Assembly (NCBI GenBank): GCA_963716125.1
Contig: OY970294.1
Location: 3,689,896 to 3,753,895 of the forward strand
From: Acidiluteibacter sp963716125
GTDB taxonomy: Bacteria; Bacteroidota; Bacteroidia; Flavobacteriales_E; Vicingaceae
Reading direction: 5' to 3'
DNA: 64,000 nt
Part shown: piece after piece, positions 51,931-61,317 of the stretch
How the letters are laid out: the number at the start of each line of letters is the position of its first letter
How positions within the stretch are numbered: position 1 is the stretch's first letter
Program-made: the position numbers and the translations under genes
The notes under the pieces: model-generated
The model's database searches: none
What the model saw: only the letters and a program-made list of their open reading frames with translations
What the model was told of the DNA's origin: nothing

Positions 51931-53646
51931 TTATTTTACCTTTTTCCCTTCTTTATATTCCATTTGTTTGATGATTTGTCCTTCCTTTTTGCCATAGAAA
52001 ATAAATTTGCCATCAGGAATACCATTTTTGTAGTTTTTTTCGCTCTCTAAAGTTCCAATTTCATTGTAAGACAAGACCTTTCCATCTTGCTTACCTTCTT
52101 TATAGGTGGCCACTAATTCTTTATTCCCATTCTCATAAAAGTACTCCCATTTCCCATCTTGAACTCCTTCCTTATAGTTCCCCTTATCCTTTATCTTTTC
52201 ATTGGTATAATAACTAATTCTCAAGCCATTGGTAATTCCTTTTTCATACGTTTGATCTAATTCTTTTATTCCTTTTTCATTCCAAAAACTCCACAACCCA
52301 TTTTTCATACCGTCTTTGTAGGCTCCTTCATATCTTTTCTTCCCATTTTCATAAAATCCTACCCAAATTGAGCTCATCATACCGCTAGTGTATGTTCCTT
52401 TATCTTTAATTTGTCCATTCTCAAACCAAGATGTCCATTCACCATTCTCTTTGCCTACTGCAAAATTTCCTTCCATCAACTTCGCCTTCGACTCATAAGC
52501 ATATTTCCAGTTTCCATCTTTTTCATCGGCTTTATAAGCACCTTCTTTCCAAAGATTTCCATTTTCATAATAAAATTTCCATAATCCTTCCTTTTTATCG
52601 GCGATAAAATTTCCTTGACTCAACACTTTTCCGTTGGTGTTGAAATAATAGGTCCATTCTCCATTTTGCTTCCCATTCTTAAAAGCCCCTTTCATATCAA
52701 CTTGACCTTCTGCTAAATACCAAATCCATTCTCCATCCTTTTCGCCATCTTTATAAAATCCATTGGCGCTTAATGCTCCATTTCTAAAATACTCTCTATA
52801 TTTTCCATTTTCCAAATCATTTTGGTATTCTAAGTCTTTTGCTAATTCACCATCCTGATAAAAATAACTCCAACTGCCCACTCTTTTCCCCTCTTCATAT
52901 TTAGAACTTAGTTTAATCGTTTTGCTAAAATCATAAAAGCTAGACCAATTGCCATCTTTTAATCCATTTTTAAAAACTCCTCTTTCTAAAACATTTCCCG
53001 AATCGTCATAAGAAATCATATCACCTTCGGGCATGCCATTTTTATACATTAGCGTTTTAGCAACTTTACCATTTTCATGATATTCCACCCATTTTCCGTT
53101 TCCGGCAGTCAATAGCTTTTCGCCTTGAGCAGAATAAAATTCTTCAACTGTTCCTGCATCATCTTTAAAATTAGAAACTGATTTTAGTTGTTTATTTGGA
53201 TAATAATATTCCCACTTATCTTGCATTTTATCGTTCTTAAAATGACCTTTCTTTTCTATATTTCCATTTTCATAATACCACGTCCAAGTACTATCAAAAT
53301 AACCCAAATCATAAAAGCCTTCTTGTTTTAACTTTCCGCTTGGGTAATAAGTACTAAATGCGCCATCTCTTTTGGCATCAACAAAACTCCCTTTTTCACT
53401 AATTCCTGCACTGTGATAATAATTCTCATAAGGACCGTTAAATACTCCTTTTTTATAAGTCACCAGTTGCTTGAGCACACCATTTTGATCATAAAACTTC
53501 CACGTCCCCTCTTCAATTCCACCTTGTTTCATTGGACCTTCTGCTTTTACTTTTTTATTACTCCAATAATACCTTGCAGTATCTTTTTGTGCAAATAATT
53601 GATTTTGAATAGTAATGGCAAAAAGGATAAGAAATATATTCTTCAT
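51931..53646 (-). CDS. Secreted MORN-repeat (YwqK-like) protein
   Basis: The 571-residue protein has a signal peptide (about 1–19, NQLFAQ). The remainder is about 21 tandem MORN-type repeats of about 23 residues with the core (D/N)G-x-W-x-x-(Y/F)-(Y/F)-x-x-G, for example DGNWKYAYESK and NGEWTSWFENG. MORN repeats form an elongated beta-hairpin ladder that can bind lipids or proteins. The bacterial YwqK-type group is sometimes annotated as an antitoxin, for which nothing here gives support. It is a likely periplasmic or surface protein of unknown role, monocistronic. Confidence 0.88.
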   Translation of the reverse strand: MKNIFLILFAITIQNQLFAQKDTARYYWSNKKVKAEGPMKQGGIEEGTWKFYDQNGVLKQLVTYKKGVFNGPYENYYHSAGISEKGSFVDAKRDGAFSTYYPSGKLKQEGFYDLGYFDSTWTWYYENGNIEKKGHFKNDKMQDKWEYYYPNKQLKSVSNFKDDAGTVEEFYSAQGEKLLTAGNGKWVEYHENGKVAKTLMYKNGMPEGDMISYDDSGNVLERGVFKNGLKDGNWSSFYDFSKTIKLSSKYEEGKRVGSWSYFYQDGELAKDLEYQNDLENGKYREYFRNGALSANGFYKDGEKDGEWIWYLAEGQVDMKGAFKNGKQNGEWTYYFNTNGKVLSQGNFIADKKEGLWKFYYENGNLWKEGAYKADEKDGNWKYAYESKAKLMEGNFAVGKENGEWTSWFENGQIKDKGTYTSGMMSSIWVGFYENGKKRYEGAYKDGMKNGLWSFWNEKGIKELDQTYEKGITNGLRISYYTNEKIKDKGNYKEGVQDGKWEYFYENGNKELVATYKEGKQDGKVLSYNEIGTLESEKNYKNGIPDGKFIFYGKKEGQIIKQMEYKEGKKVK

Positions 53647-53677
53647 GTTTAAAATTTAAATTAAGCATTTGAAAAAA

Positions 53678-53685
53678 CAAATTTA
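53678..53685 (-). promoter_or_regulatory. Putative -7 element for the MORN-repeat gene
   Basis: The minus strand reads TAAATTTG (exact TAnnTTTG) 32 bases before the ATG. Confidence 0.4.
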
Positions 53686-53814
53686 TTTTAAAAGCAGTTG
53701 AAATTCTAAATAAATCTGAAATGTTTTCAACTATATGTATTTTGAAGAGAAAGGAAGATAAGAGATCCTTAATTTATTTTTAGGAATGATTATCGTATTA
53801 ATATTGCTTTATTT

Positions 53815-53822
53815 TACATTTG
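53815..53822 (+). promoter_or_regulatory. Putative -7 element for the GNAT–nitrilase gene
   Basis: TACATTTG (exact TAnnTTTG) lies only 13 bases before the ATG at 53836, implying a very short leader. Confidence 0.4.
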
Positions 53823-53835
53823 GAAAAAATAATTT

Positions 53836-55368
53836 ATGGAAAAACAAGAATCTGCAGGCGACTATACAATCAAAATTAGAAACTTCCTTTATAGCGATTT
53901 CAATGATTTAAAAGAAACAATGAGAGAGGCTTATCCCAACATAGATGATGATTGGGAAAGGTCTGATATTAAAGCCATTTTAAAAATATTTCCTGAAGGT
54001 CAAGTTTGTATTGAAGTGAATGAAAAAGTGGTAGCTTGTGCCTTTTCCTTAGTGGTAGATTATAAAAAGTATGGTGACAATCACACCTATGACCAAATAA
54101 CTGGTGAAGGAAAATTTACTACTCATGATGCAAATGGGGATGTCTTATATGGTATTGAAGTATTAGTTCACCCTGACTATCAAGGTATGCGACTGGGTAG
54201 AAGGCTATACGATGCGAGGAAAGAAATATGCGAAAATCTTAACCTTAGATCAATTATAGCAGGTGGTAGAATTCCAGGTTACGAAACTTTTTCAAAAGAT
54301 TTGACGCCTTTTCAATATGTAGAAAAAGTAAAATCCAAAGAATTATTTGATCCTATTTTAAGTTTTCAACTATCCAATGATTTTCACGTTAAAAAAATAT
54401 TAAAAAAATACCTCGTTGGAGATAAGGAATCAAAAGAATATGCTTCTTTAATAGAATGGATTAATATCTATTATGAGGAAAAAGAAACCTTGATCGGTAA
54501 AAATAAAAGTGTGATCCGAATTGGAGTGGTGCAATGGCAAATGAGAAATGTAGAAAATGTGGAAGCCATTTTTGATCAAATGGAGTTTTTTGTAGATGCT
54601 GTAAGTGGTTATCATTCTGATTTTATTCTGTTTCCTGAACTTTTTAATGCGCCTTTAATGGCCTTGTTTAACGATTTGAGTACGCCCGATGCTATACGAG
54701 CTCTAGCAGGATATACCAATGCTTTTAGAGATAAATTTGTAGAATTAGCTATAGCTTATAATGTAAATATAATTGGTGGCAGTATGCCTATTTATGAAGA
54801 TGGTAAGTTGTATAATGGCTGTTATTTATGCAAAAGAGATGGGCAATATGAGTTACAAAAGAAAATACATGTAACTCCCGACGAGTATTCTGTTTGGGGA
54901 ACTGTAGGAGGAGATCATTTGCAGACTTATGATACTGATTGCGGGAAAATTGGAATTTTAATCTGTTATGATTCTGAATTTCCTGAATTAGCTAGACTTT
55001 TAGCAGAAGAAAGTATGGACATTTTATTTGTTCCTTTTTTAACAGACACTCAAAATGGATATCATAGAATTAGACATTGCGCACAAGCTAGAGCAATTGA
55101 AAATGAGTGTTATGTAGCTATTGCAGGATGTGTAGGCAACTTGCCGAAAGTGACCAATATGGATATTCAGTATGCTCAGTCGGCTGTTTTTTCACCTTGC
55201 GATTTTGCATTTCCTACGAGTGGTGTAGTAAGTGAAGCTACTCCTAACACTGAAATGACTTTAATTTCGGATGTGGATGTAGATTTATTGAAAAATTTAA
55301 GAGCTACAGGAAGTGTAAGGAATTGGAAAGATAGACGAACTGATTTGTTTGAATTGAAATGGAAATAA
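53836..55368 (+). CDS. Bifunctional GNAT acetyltransferase / carbon–nitrogen hydrolase
   Basis: The 510-residue fusion has an N-terminal GNAT domain (about 10–200). Its acetyl-CoA loop region reads VLVHPDYQGMRLGRRLYDARKEICENL. A nitrilase-superfamily domain follows (about 225–495), with the full catalytic triad: Glu in LFPELFNAPL, Lys in LQKKIHVTP and Cys in GILICYDSEFPE. Such fusions are known in several phyla, but I know no established substrate. The pairing suggests an amide is made or remade and then hydrolysed, as in metabolite repair. The GlpQ-like gene follows at 18 bases. Confidence 0.93.
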   Translation: MEKQESAGDYTIKIRNFLYSDFNDLKETMREAYPNIDDDWERSDIKAILKIFPEGQVCIEVNEKVVACAFSLVVDYKKYGDNHTYDQITGEGKFTTHDANGDVLYGIEVLVHPDYQGMRLGRRLYDARKEICENLNLRSIIAGGRIPGYETFSKDLTPFQYVEKVKSKELFDPILSFQLSNDFHVKKILKKYLVGDKESKEYASLIEWINIYYEEKETLIGKNKSVIRIGVVQWQMRNVENVEAIFDQMEFFVDAVSGYHSDFILFPELFNAPLMALFNDLSTPDAIRALAGYTNAFRDKFVELAIAYNVNIIGGSMPIYEDGKLYNGCYLCKRDGQYELQKKIHVTPDEYSVWGTVGGDHLQTYDTDCGKIGILICYDSEFPELARLLAEESMDILFVPFLTDTQNGYHRIRHCAQARAIENECYVAIAGCVGNLPKVTNMDIQYAQSAVFSPCDFAFPTSGVVSEATPNTEMTLISDVDVDLLKNLRATGSVRNWKDRRTDLFELKWK

Positions 55369-55386
55369 TGCATTTTTGCTAACTAC

Positions 55387-56166
55387 ATGAATAAAACCAT
55401 TATTATAGGACATAGAGGTGCTGCTGGAGAAGCTGCTGAAAATACTTTGGAAGCAATTCAAAAAGCAATAGACGCTGGAGTAGAACGTGTAGAAATTGAT
55501 GTTCGCTTAACAGCTGATAAAAAAATAGTGGTGGCTCATGATAGAAGTTTGCGAAGGATTAGTGGAAATGTTCGACATATTAAAAGATTGACTTATGAGC
55601 AATTATTAGAGGTGGATTTTGGCTACCATTTCGCACATAAACATACTCATGAAAAAATTCCATTATTAGAAGAAGTCATTGAATTGACTAAGGGTAAAAC
55701 CCAATTGTTGATTGAAATTAAAAATAAAAGAAATTACCACCCCGGAATTGAGTGGGCTACCAATCAATTAATAAAGGATATGGATGCAGAAGATCATTGT
55801 ATTTATCAATCTTTTGATGACAATTCTCTTTTCGATTTAAGAGATATGAAGGTGAATTGTCCGATTCATAAACTATTTGCCACTTTTGTTCCTATAAAAC
55901 CCTACTATGTAGGTAGCAATTTACATTACAAACAGTTTAAGCGCTATAATTTTGTGAGTGAAGTAGGCATAAAACAAGGTTATGTAAATAAAAAAGTGGT
56001 GAACAAAATTCATCAAATGGGTAAAAAGGTAAATGTTTGGACTGTCAATAAACCTAATAAGATTATTAAATTAGCTTCTTTAGGGGTGGATGGTATAATT
56101 ACAGATTTTCCAACTAAAACTATAGAGTTGCTTAAAAATTTCCCTGAATTATATCAATCGGTTTAA
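55387..56166 (+). CDS. Glycerophosphodiester phosphodiesterase, GlpQ-like
   Basis: The 259-residue TIM-barrel enzyme lacks a signal peptide, so it is cytosolic. Catalytic signatures are GHRGAAGEAAENTLEAI (His–Arg and Glu) and VEIDVRLTADKKIVVAHDRSLRR (Glu, Asp, His), with KTQLLIEIKN and DGIITDFP further on. It would release glycerol-3-phosphate from phospholipid head-group fragments. It shares an operon with the GNAT–nitrilase fusion and converges on the glycosyltransferase operon. Confidence 0.92.
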   Translation: MNKTIIIGHRGAAGEAAENTLEAIQKAIDAGVERVEIDVRLTADKKIVVAHDRSLRRISGNVRHIKRLTYEQLLEVDFGYHFAHKHTHEKIPLLEEVIELTKGKTQLLIEIKNKRNYHPGIEWATNQLIKDMDAEDHCIYQSFDDNSLFDLRDMKVNCPIHKLFATFVPIKPYYVGSNLHYKQFKRYNFVSEVGIKQGYVNKKVVNKIHQMGKKVNVWTVNKPNKIIKLASLGVDGIITDFPTKTIELLKNFPELYQSV

Positions 56167-56172
56167 GGAAAT

Positions 56173-57558
56173 TCAAAACTTTTCTTTTTCATCATTTCTT
56201 CTTCCGCCTGCTACAGCCAAAATATTACTTTCGACAAAAGCGCGATAAAAGAAATAAAATACTGGAATATAGGCAAGCAATGTTAACCAAACCAATTCCT
56301 CATTTTGAGTTGAACGATAGGTAAAATAGCTAATAAATACCAACATTGACCATATTAGAGGATATTTAATGCCTTGATTAAAAACAACTAACACCACCAA
56401 CATACTGATGTACCAAGGATGGACTACTGCAGCTAAAAAATAATAAACGGTTATTATAATTAATAAAAGTGTTAACAGCGATCTAAAATCTTTCAATTTA
56501 CTTTTAAACGAAATATAAAGGATTAATGATAAGCTAACGACTGCCAAAACAGGCCCATGTATTGCAATAGTATTATAACCCATTATTAAAATTCCCAATT
56601 CTTTAACCACAGAATAAATACTGCCATTAAATTCAAACGTTTTGATAAATAATCCAACACTACTGCCTATATGATCTACCAATTGATTGGATAGAAATGG
56701 CAAGAACAAAAGAACTGAAGAAATAAATAGTAATATTAAAAATGGAATCGATCTTTTTAATCCTATGTAGCGCAATATTAAAGGCAAAAACAATAAGGGG
56801 ATAAATTTCGTGCAAACGGCAAGCGAAAAAGCAATTGCAGCCAAAAAATATTTACTCTTTTGAATTAAAAAGATACTCAATAGAACAAAGAATATAAGTA
56901 TACTTTCAAAATGCAAATTTCCAACTAATTCTATTATTATAAGTGGATTGAGCGCATAGATTAAAACTGATTTTCTGCTCAAATTTAATTCTTCTAAAAT
57001 CTTAGACAAGATGATGAATATACCTATTTCAAAAAGAAGAATAATGCATCTAAATATGATAATGGAATGCAGCAAACTATTGTTGGCAAAAAAAGCAACC
57101 AATGAAAATACATATTGAATTACAGCTGGATAAACACTGTAGTAATTTGGAGAATTCATGGCATAAAAAAGATCCCGATGAAAATTATTAAAAAAAGCAG
57201 GAGGACTTGAATATAAATCTGATGGAAGGTACAAATAAGGATTGATATCATTCAATAATAGATTTCCATCCCACAAAAAACGATAGAAATCATCAGAAAG
57301 AGTTGGCATAGCAAATAAGCTAATCAGTCTTAGCAAAATAGCAATCCATAATATTGGATAGTTTTTAAATAAACTTTGCTTAATTTCTATCAATTCACGC
57401 TTATTTTTGTTGTAAATAATGAAGAAATAAGCAGAAAAGAGTATAAAAATAGCTGGAAATAAAAAATACCATTCGCTTCTATCTATTTGATAAAAAACAA
57501 AAAAATAGACAATTGCTGATAAAGATAACAGCAAACTATTTTTCCAATTTAGTATCAT
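56173..57558 (-). CDS. GT-C-type polytopic mannosyltransferase-like protein (DUF2029/GT87-like)
   Basis: The 461-residue protein has about eleven to twelve membrane helices. The loop after the second or third helix carries MPTLSDDFYRFLWDGNLLLNDINPY, with the Asp-Asp motif of polyprenyl-phosphate-dependent GT-C enzymes. It likely transfers a sugar from a lipid carrier on the periplasmic side. It is last in a five-gene operon and overlaps the preceding GT2 gene by four bases, so it would follow the polyprenyl-sugar made by that operon's GT2 enzymes. The acceptor is unknown. Confidence 0.85.
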   Translation of the reverse strand: MILNWKNSLLLSLSAIVYFFVFYQIDRSEWYFLFPAIFILFSAYFFIIYNKNKRELIEIKQSLFKNYPILWIAILLRLISLFAMPTLSDDFYRFLWDGNLLLNDINPYLYLPSDLYSSPPAFFNNFHRDLFYAMNSPNYYSVYPAVIQYVFSLVAFFANNSLLHSIIIFRCIILLFEIGIFIILSKILEELNLSRKSVLIYALNPLIIIELVGNLHFESILIFFVLLSIFLIQKSKYFLAAIAFSLAVCTKFIPLLFLPLILRYIGLKRSIPFLILLFISSVLLFLPFLSNQLVDHIGSSVGLFIKTFEFNGSIYSVVKELGILIMGYNTIAIHGPVLAVVSLSLILYISFKSKLKDFRSLLTLLLIIITVYYFLAAVVHPWYISMLVVLVVFNQGIKYPLIWSMLVFISYFTYRSTQNEELVWLTLLAYIPVFYFFYRAFVESNILAVAGGRRNDEKEKF

Positions 57559-59045
57559 GATTTTACCTTGATAGAATGATAAATAGAGCTAATTGAAACA
57601 AACCCAAAACCAAATGCTAACATGATGTGAAAAGGTAAGAGTCCATAATCCTTAAATACAAAAGCCGAATAAATAGCCAATATAAAATAAAGTGCTAAAA
57701 TTAATTCTAATATGCTCAACCAACTAATTGATTTTTTTATATAAATATTGTTCCGCCAAGATTTGTTTTTTACGTTGGATAAGTTAAATTTAGGCGTACG
57801 AATAAAGGGCGTTTTTTTACCCATATATCCTTCTATTACTGCTATAGCATTATGTAAACTCATGCCCATACTCACTGAAAGAAACAAGGGAAATAAATAA
57901 ATAAAATCTGCAAAGGCTTTCCACTTATTTTGATACCCTTTAGACATGGAAACCCAATAGAAAAAAGCTAAAATGGGCAATGATAAAATAAAAAAGCTCC
58001 CTATTTTAAAAACCAAACCGAAATAAGGAAAGGCATTTTTAATGTAAAGCAAGGGAAATGATAAAACTCCAATAACTACAATACAAACAAAAACCGCTGA
58101 ATTCATCAAATGAAAAATCGCATTAATCTTAGTTGACCAACCTAACTTTTTAGCTATTAAAACCTTGGATAAATTTTTCCGCGCGCATTCAGCAGCTCCT
58201 TTTGTCCATCTAAATTGTTGCGTTTTTAAAGCATTCATTTCAGCAGGTAGCTCAGCAGGTGCACCTACTTCTTCTCTAAATTCAAATTTCCATCCATTTA
58301 ACTGTGCTCGGTAACTCAAATCTAAATCTTCAGTCAATGTATCTGATTGCCAACCACCTGAATCTACTATAGTACTTTTTCGCCAAATTCCTGCAGTACC
58401 ATTAAAATTCATAAAATGACCTGAATTATTTCTTCCTCCTTGTTCGATTGAAAAATGCGCATCTAATCCAAATGCCTGTAATTTAGTTAATAATGAGTAG
58501 TTTTCATTGGTGTGCTCCCATCTGCTTTGCACCATCCCTACTTCAGGATTATTGAACGCGGAAAGCATATTTTTTAGAAAGTTAGGTTTAGGTAGGAAAT
58601 CGGCATCAAATATGGCAATAAATTCACCCTTTGCAACTTCAAGACCTTCGGCTAAAGCTCCTGCCTTAAATCCACTCCTATCCATTCTATGAATATATTT
58701 GATATTAAAACCATTATCAATATAATTTTTAATTTTATTTTTAATAATTTCAACAGTTTCATCTGTACTATCATCCAAAATTTGGATTTCTAATTTCTCC
58801 TTTGGATAATCAAAAGCTAAAATAGCGTCGATTAATCGCTCTACGACATACAACTCATTATATAATGGTAATTGTACAGTTACTATTGGTGCATTTTCAA
58901 TAGAAAATTCAGTTGAAGAAAGTTTTTTTCTTTTAAAATAACTATACACTAAATACACTTGTATTAAGCTATAGCAAAATATAAAACTTAAGGCAATTCC
59001 GTAAATTACAATTAAAAATATTTGAAAAGTGTAGTTATCCAACAT
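57555..59045 (-). CDS. Cellulose-synthase-like membrane glycosyltransferase (GT2)
   Basis: The 496-residue protein has one N-terminal helix (about 8–30), a cytosolic GT-A domain and about four C-terminal helices. Motifs are VTVQLPLYNE, DDSTDET, IFDADFLP (D,D), TEDLDLSYRA (TED) and QFRWTKG (Q-x-x-R-W), the hallmark set of processive or CesA-like GT2. It could build a polysaccharide or glucosylate a lipid, as in glucomannan-type or ceramide-type relatives. The gene is two bases after the DPM1-like GT2. Confidence 0.9.
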   Translation of the reverse strand: MLDNYTFQIFLIVIYGIALSFIFCYSLIQVYLVYSYFKRKKLSSTEFSIENAPIVTVQLPLYNELYVVERLIDAILAFDYPKEKLEIQILDDSTDETVEIIKNKIKNYIDNGFNIKYIHRMDRSGFKAGALAEGLEVAKGEFIAIFDADFLPKPNFLKNMLSAFNNPEVGMVQSRWEHTNENYSLLTKLQAFGLDAHFSIEQGGRNNSGHFMNFNGTAGIWRKSTIVDSGGWQSDTLTEDLDLSYRAQLNGWKFEFREEVGAPAELPAEMNALKTQQFRWTKGAAECARKNLSKVLIAKKLGWSTKINAIFHLMNSAVFVCIVVIGVLSFPLLYIKNAFPYFGLVFKIGSFFILSLPILAFFYWVSMSKGYQNKWKAFADFIYLFPLFLSVSMGMSLHNAIAVIEGYMGKKTPFIRTPKFNLSNVKNKSWRNNIYIKKSISWLSILELILALYFILAIYSAFVFKDYGLLPFHIMLAFGFGFVSISSIYHSIKVKS

Positions 59046-59047
59046 TA

Positions 59048-59740
59048 TTAAAAAGCATATTTAAAAATTGTCGTAATAATTTTATAACCTGCTAAAATAG
59101 TACCCTTTACTGTACCTGAAACTTTAGAGTGTCCTATTCGTTTCTTATAATTTACAGCCACTTCAGTAGTTTTCATTTTCATTTTTGCAGCTTTTACTTG
59201 CATTTCTACCGTCCAACCAAAGGTTTTATCTTGCATATCAATGGCCAATAATGCATTGTATTTAATAGCTCTAAAAGGACCTAAATCTGTAAAGCGAACA
59301 CCGTAAATTAATTTTAATAAAAATGTAGCCAATCTATTTCCAAATACTTGAGGAATTGTCATCGATCCTTTTTCTCTTTTACCTAATTCTCTTGAACCAA
59401 TTACTAAATCCATATCTTTATCAATAATAGGCTGAATTAATAATGGTAATTCAGCAGGATAATCGGAATAATCAGCATCTAAAAAAACAATAATATCAGG
59501 ATTTAAGTTATTGGTTTTTATATAATTCATTCCTTTTAAACAAGCTCTACCATAACCTTTTTTGGGTTCATCTAAAACTATGGCTCCCGCATTTTTTGCA
59601 TTAATAGAAGTGTTATCCGTCGAATTATTATTAACCACAATAATCTTCTGCACCCACTCTTTAGGAATTTCCTCTACTACTTTACCAACTGAATTTTCTT
59701 CGTTAAAAGCCGGTATAATCACCACTATACTTTGCTGCAA
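59048..59740 (-). CDS. Polyprenyl-phosphate sugar synthase-like GT2 (DPM1/DPG-like)
   Basis: The 230-residue GT-A enzyme has VIIPAFNEE, VVNNNSTDNT, VFLDADYSDYP (DxD) and the DLGPFRAIKYNALLAIDM–FGWTVEMQVKA part typical of dolichol-phosphate-mannose or polyprenyl-phosphate-glucose synthases. It has no clear C-terminal membrane helices. It probably makes a lipid-linked sugar donor for the GT-C enzyme two genes downstream. It starts four bases after the ferredoxin-like gene. Confidence 0.9.
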   Translation of the reverse strand: MQQSIVVIIPAFNEENSVGKVVEEIPKEWVQKIIVVNNNSTDNTSINAKNAGAIVLDEPKKGYGRACLKGMNYIKTNNLNPDIIVFLDADYSDYPAELPLLIQPIIDKDMDLVIGSRELGKREKGSMTIPQVFGNRLATFLLKLIYGVRFTDLGPFRAIKYNALLAIDMQDKTFGWTVEMQVKAAKMKMKTTEVAVNYKKRIGHSKVSGTVKGTILAGYKIITTIFKYAF

Positions 59741-59744
59741 TTTA

Positions 59745-61313
59745 TTAAAATTTGAGATTATCTTTCAACTTTACACCATCGTTGCCAAAAGTAAAGATAC
59801 TTTCATCATTAAACCTTCCATCTTCCACTCCATTCTCTAATTTTAACACACCTCTAGGGCAAACTGCAGAACAAACACCACAACCAACGCATGAAGAACG
59901 TACAATATTTTGTCCTCTTTGTGCATACCATTTTACATCTATTCCCATTTCACAATAGGTAGAGCAATTGCCACAAGAAATACATTGTCCGCCATTAGTG
60001 GTAATTCTAAAACGAGATTTAAACCGCTGAACCATTCCTAAATAAGCTGCTAATGGACAACCAAATCTACACCATGGACGATTTCCCAAAATAGGATAAA
60101 ATCCTGTACCAATAACACCTGCAAACACAGAACCAATGGCAAAACCATACCACTCACGCAGTTTGTAGGTTTGTAACCCTAATATCTCATCAGCTCCACT
60201 AATATAAGAATAGACAACTGCTACCGTCATTACAATTGCAAAAACTAAAACAGAATGAATAGAAAATCGTTCCAGCCGCCAAGAATTTAAAGATTTATCA
60301 GATAAATGACGAAATTCATCTCCGGCTGTTTCTGCTAATCCACCGCAACCACAAACCCAAGAGCAATACCATCTTTTACCGAAGAAGTAAGTAATAATAG
60401 GAACGCCAACTACAAATAAAATAATTGACCATGTTAACATCACATAACCCACTGCTCCACTACTCATAAACTCATCCAAACGATAGTTCCAAAATAAGGT
60501 ATAATCCAATGGGAAAATATTTTTTAAATCATAAGAAGGAACACTCAACCGTTTTAAAATATCAGGAATGATAAAAGCAAATGAAGTCTGAAAAAACATC
60601 ACAGAAATGGTTCTAACAATCTGATATTTATTATGTCTATATTTTTTTATAAAACGAACTCCCATCGTTAAAATAGCAAGCGTATATAAAAATCCATAAA
60701 TAAACCACTGACTAGCAGCTTCTCCACTCATTATTTTACTTAAAGGATCGAGCATTAAAGCCCATTCGGCAATATAGGCAGGATACCAATACAAAAAGAT
60801 GTAAAAGACGATTAAAAAACTTCCTAAAATAATCCCTATAACACCTCTAGCCTTCCAAGTGCTAAAAAATACACCGTTATTTTTAATACCAGCTTTCTCA
60901 TTATAACTAAAAATATTGGTAAGTAGTGCTCCAAAAATTCCTAATCCAAAGGTGAGCAAAAGCCACATCATGCCTTTATCTTTTGTTGGGCCAATAGCAG
61001 AACCTTTAGTTACATAAAATAAAAATTCCTTTTGGTTGCCAATTACCTTATCCCATTCTTTATTGTCTCTGTAACCTTTATTCAAATCCTCTACTTTTTT
61101 AGTAACCTCTTGAATAAACAGATGTTTAGTTTCATAAACATTTCCAAAAAGGGGCTTTAAACTTTCTACTAAAGCATCGCCCTTTTCTTTGTTATCAGCA
61201 TTATCTCTAACTATTTTTTCGGTAATTGTATATTCATTAATAAACAAGGCATAGATAAAAGCTATGAAGCCTGCAAAAAATAAAATCAATCCAATTCTTT
61301 GTAAAATTTTCAT
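59745..61313 (-). CDS. Membrane-bound polyferredoxin (NapH/NosR-like 4Fe-4S protein)
   Basis: The 522-residue protein has an N-terminal helix (about 7–27), a helical periplasmic part with no cysteines, and about six more membrane helices. It carries NapH-type cysteine motifs WYCSWVCGCGG and RFGCPLAAY. Two classical 4Fe-4S sites lie near the C-terminus (CISCGNCSTYCEMG and CVGCGVCSAVCPRG). This is the layout of proteins that carry electrons between quinols and a partner across the inner membrane. It is coupled to the FAD oxidoreductase gene upstream, with a four-base gap. The partner substrate is unknown. Confidence 0.9.
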   Translation of the reverse strand: MKILQRIGLILFFAGFIAFIYALFINEYTITEKIVRDNADNKEKGDALVESLKPLFGNVYETKHLFIQEVTKKVEDLNKGYRDNKEWDKVIGNQKEFLFYVTKGSAIGPTKDKGMMWLLLTFGLGIFGALLTNIFSYNEKAGIKNNGVFFSTWKARGVIGIILGSFLIVFYIFLYWYPAYIAEWALMLDPLSKIMSGEAASQWFIYGFLYTLAILTMGVRFIKKYRHNKYQIVRTISVMFFQTSFAFIIPDILKRLSVPSYDLKNIFPLDYTLFWNYRLDEFMSSGAVGYVMLTWSIILFVVGVPIITYFFGKRWYCSWVCGCGGLAETAGDEFRHLSDKSLNSWRLERFSIHSVLVFAIVMTVAVVYSYISGADEILGLQTYKLREWYGFAIGSVFAGVIGTGFYPILGNRPWCRFGCPLAAYLGMVQRFKSRFRITTNGGQCISCGNCSTYCEMGIDVKWYAQRGQNIVRSSCVGCGVCSAVCPRGVLKLENGVEDGRFNDESIFTFGNDGVKLKDNLKF

Positions 61314-61317
61314 CTGC

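Noticed and set aside
51931..53646. CRISPR-like or tandem DNA repeat array
   Set aside because: The periodicity is at protein level (MORN repeats); nucleotide identity between units is low and there are no spacers.
51931..53646. Antitoxin of a toxin–antitoxin pair (YwqK label)
   Set aside because: No toxin-like gene adjoins it, the protein has a signal peptide, and the label stems from repeat similarity only.
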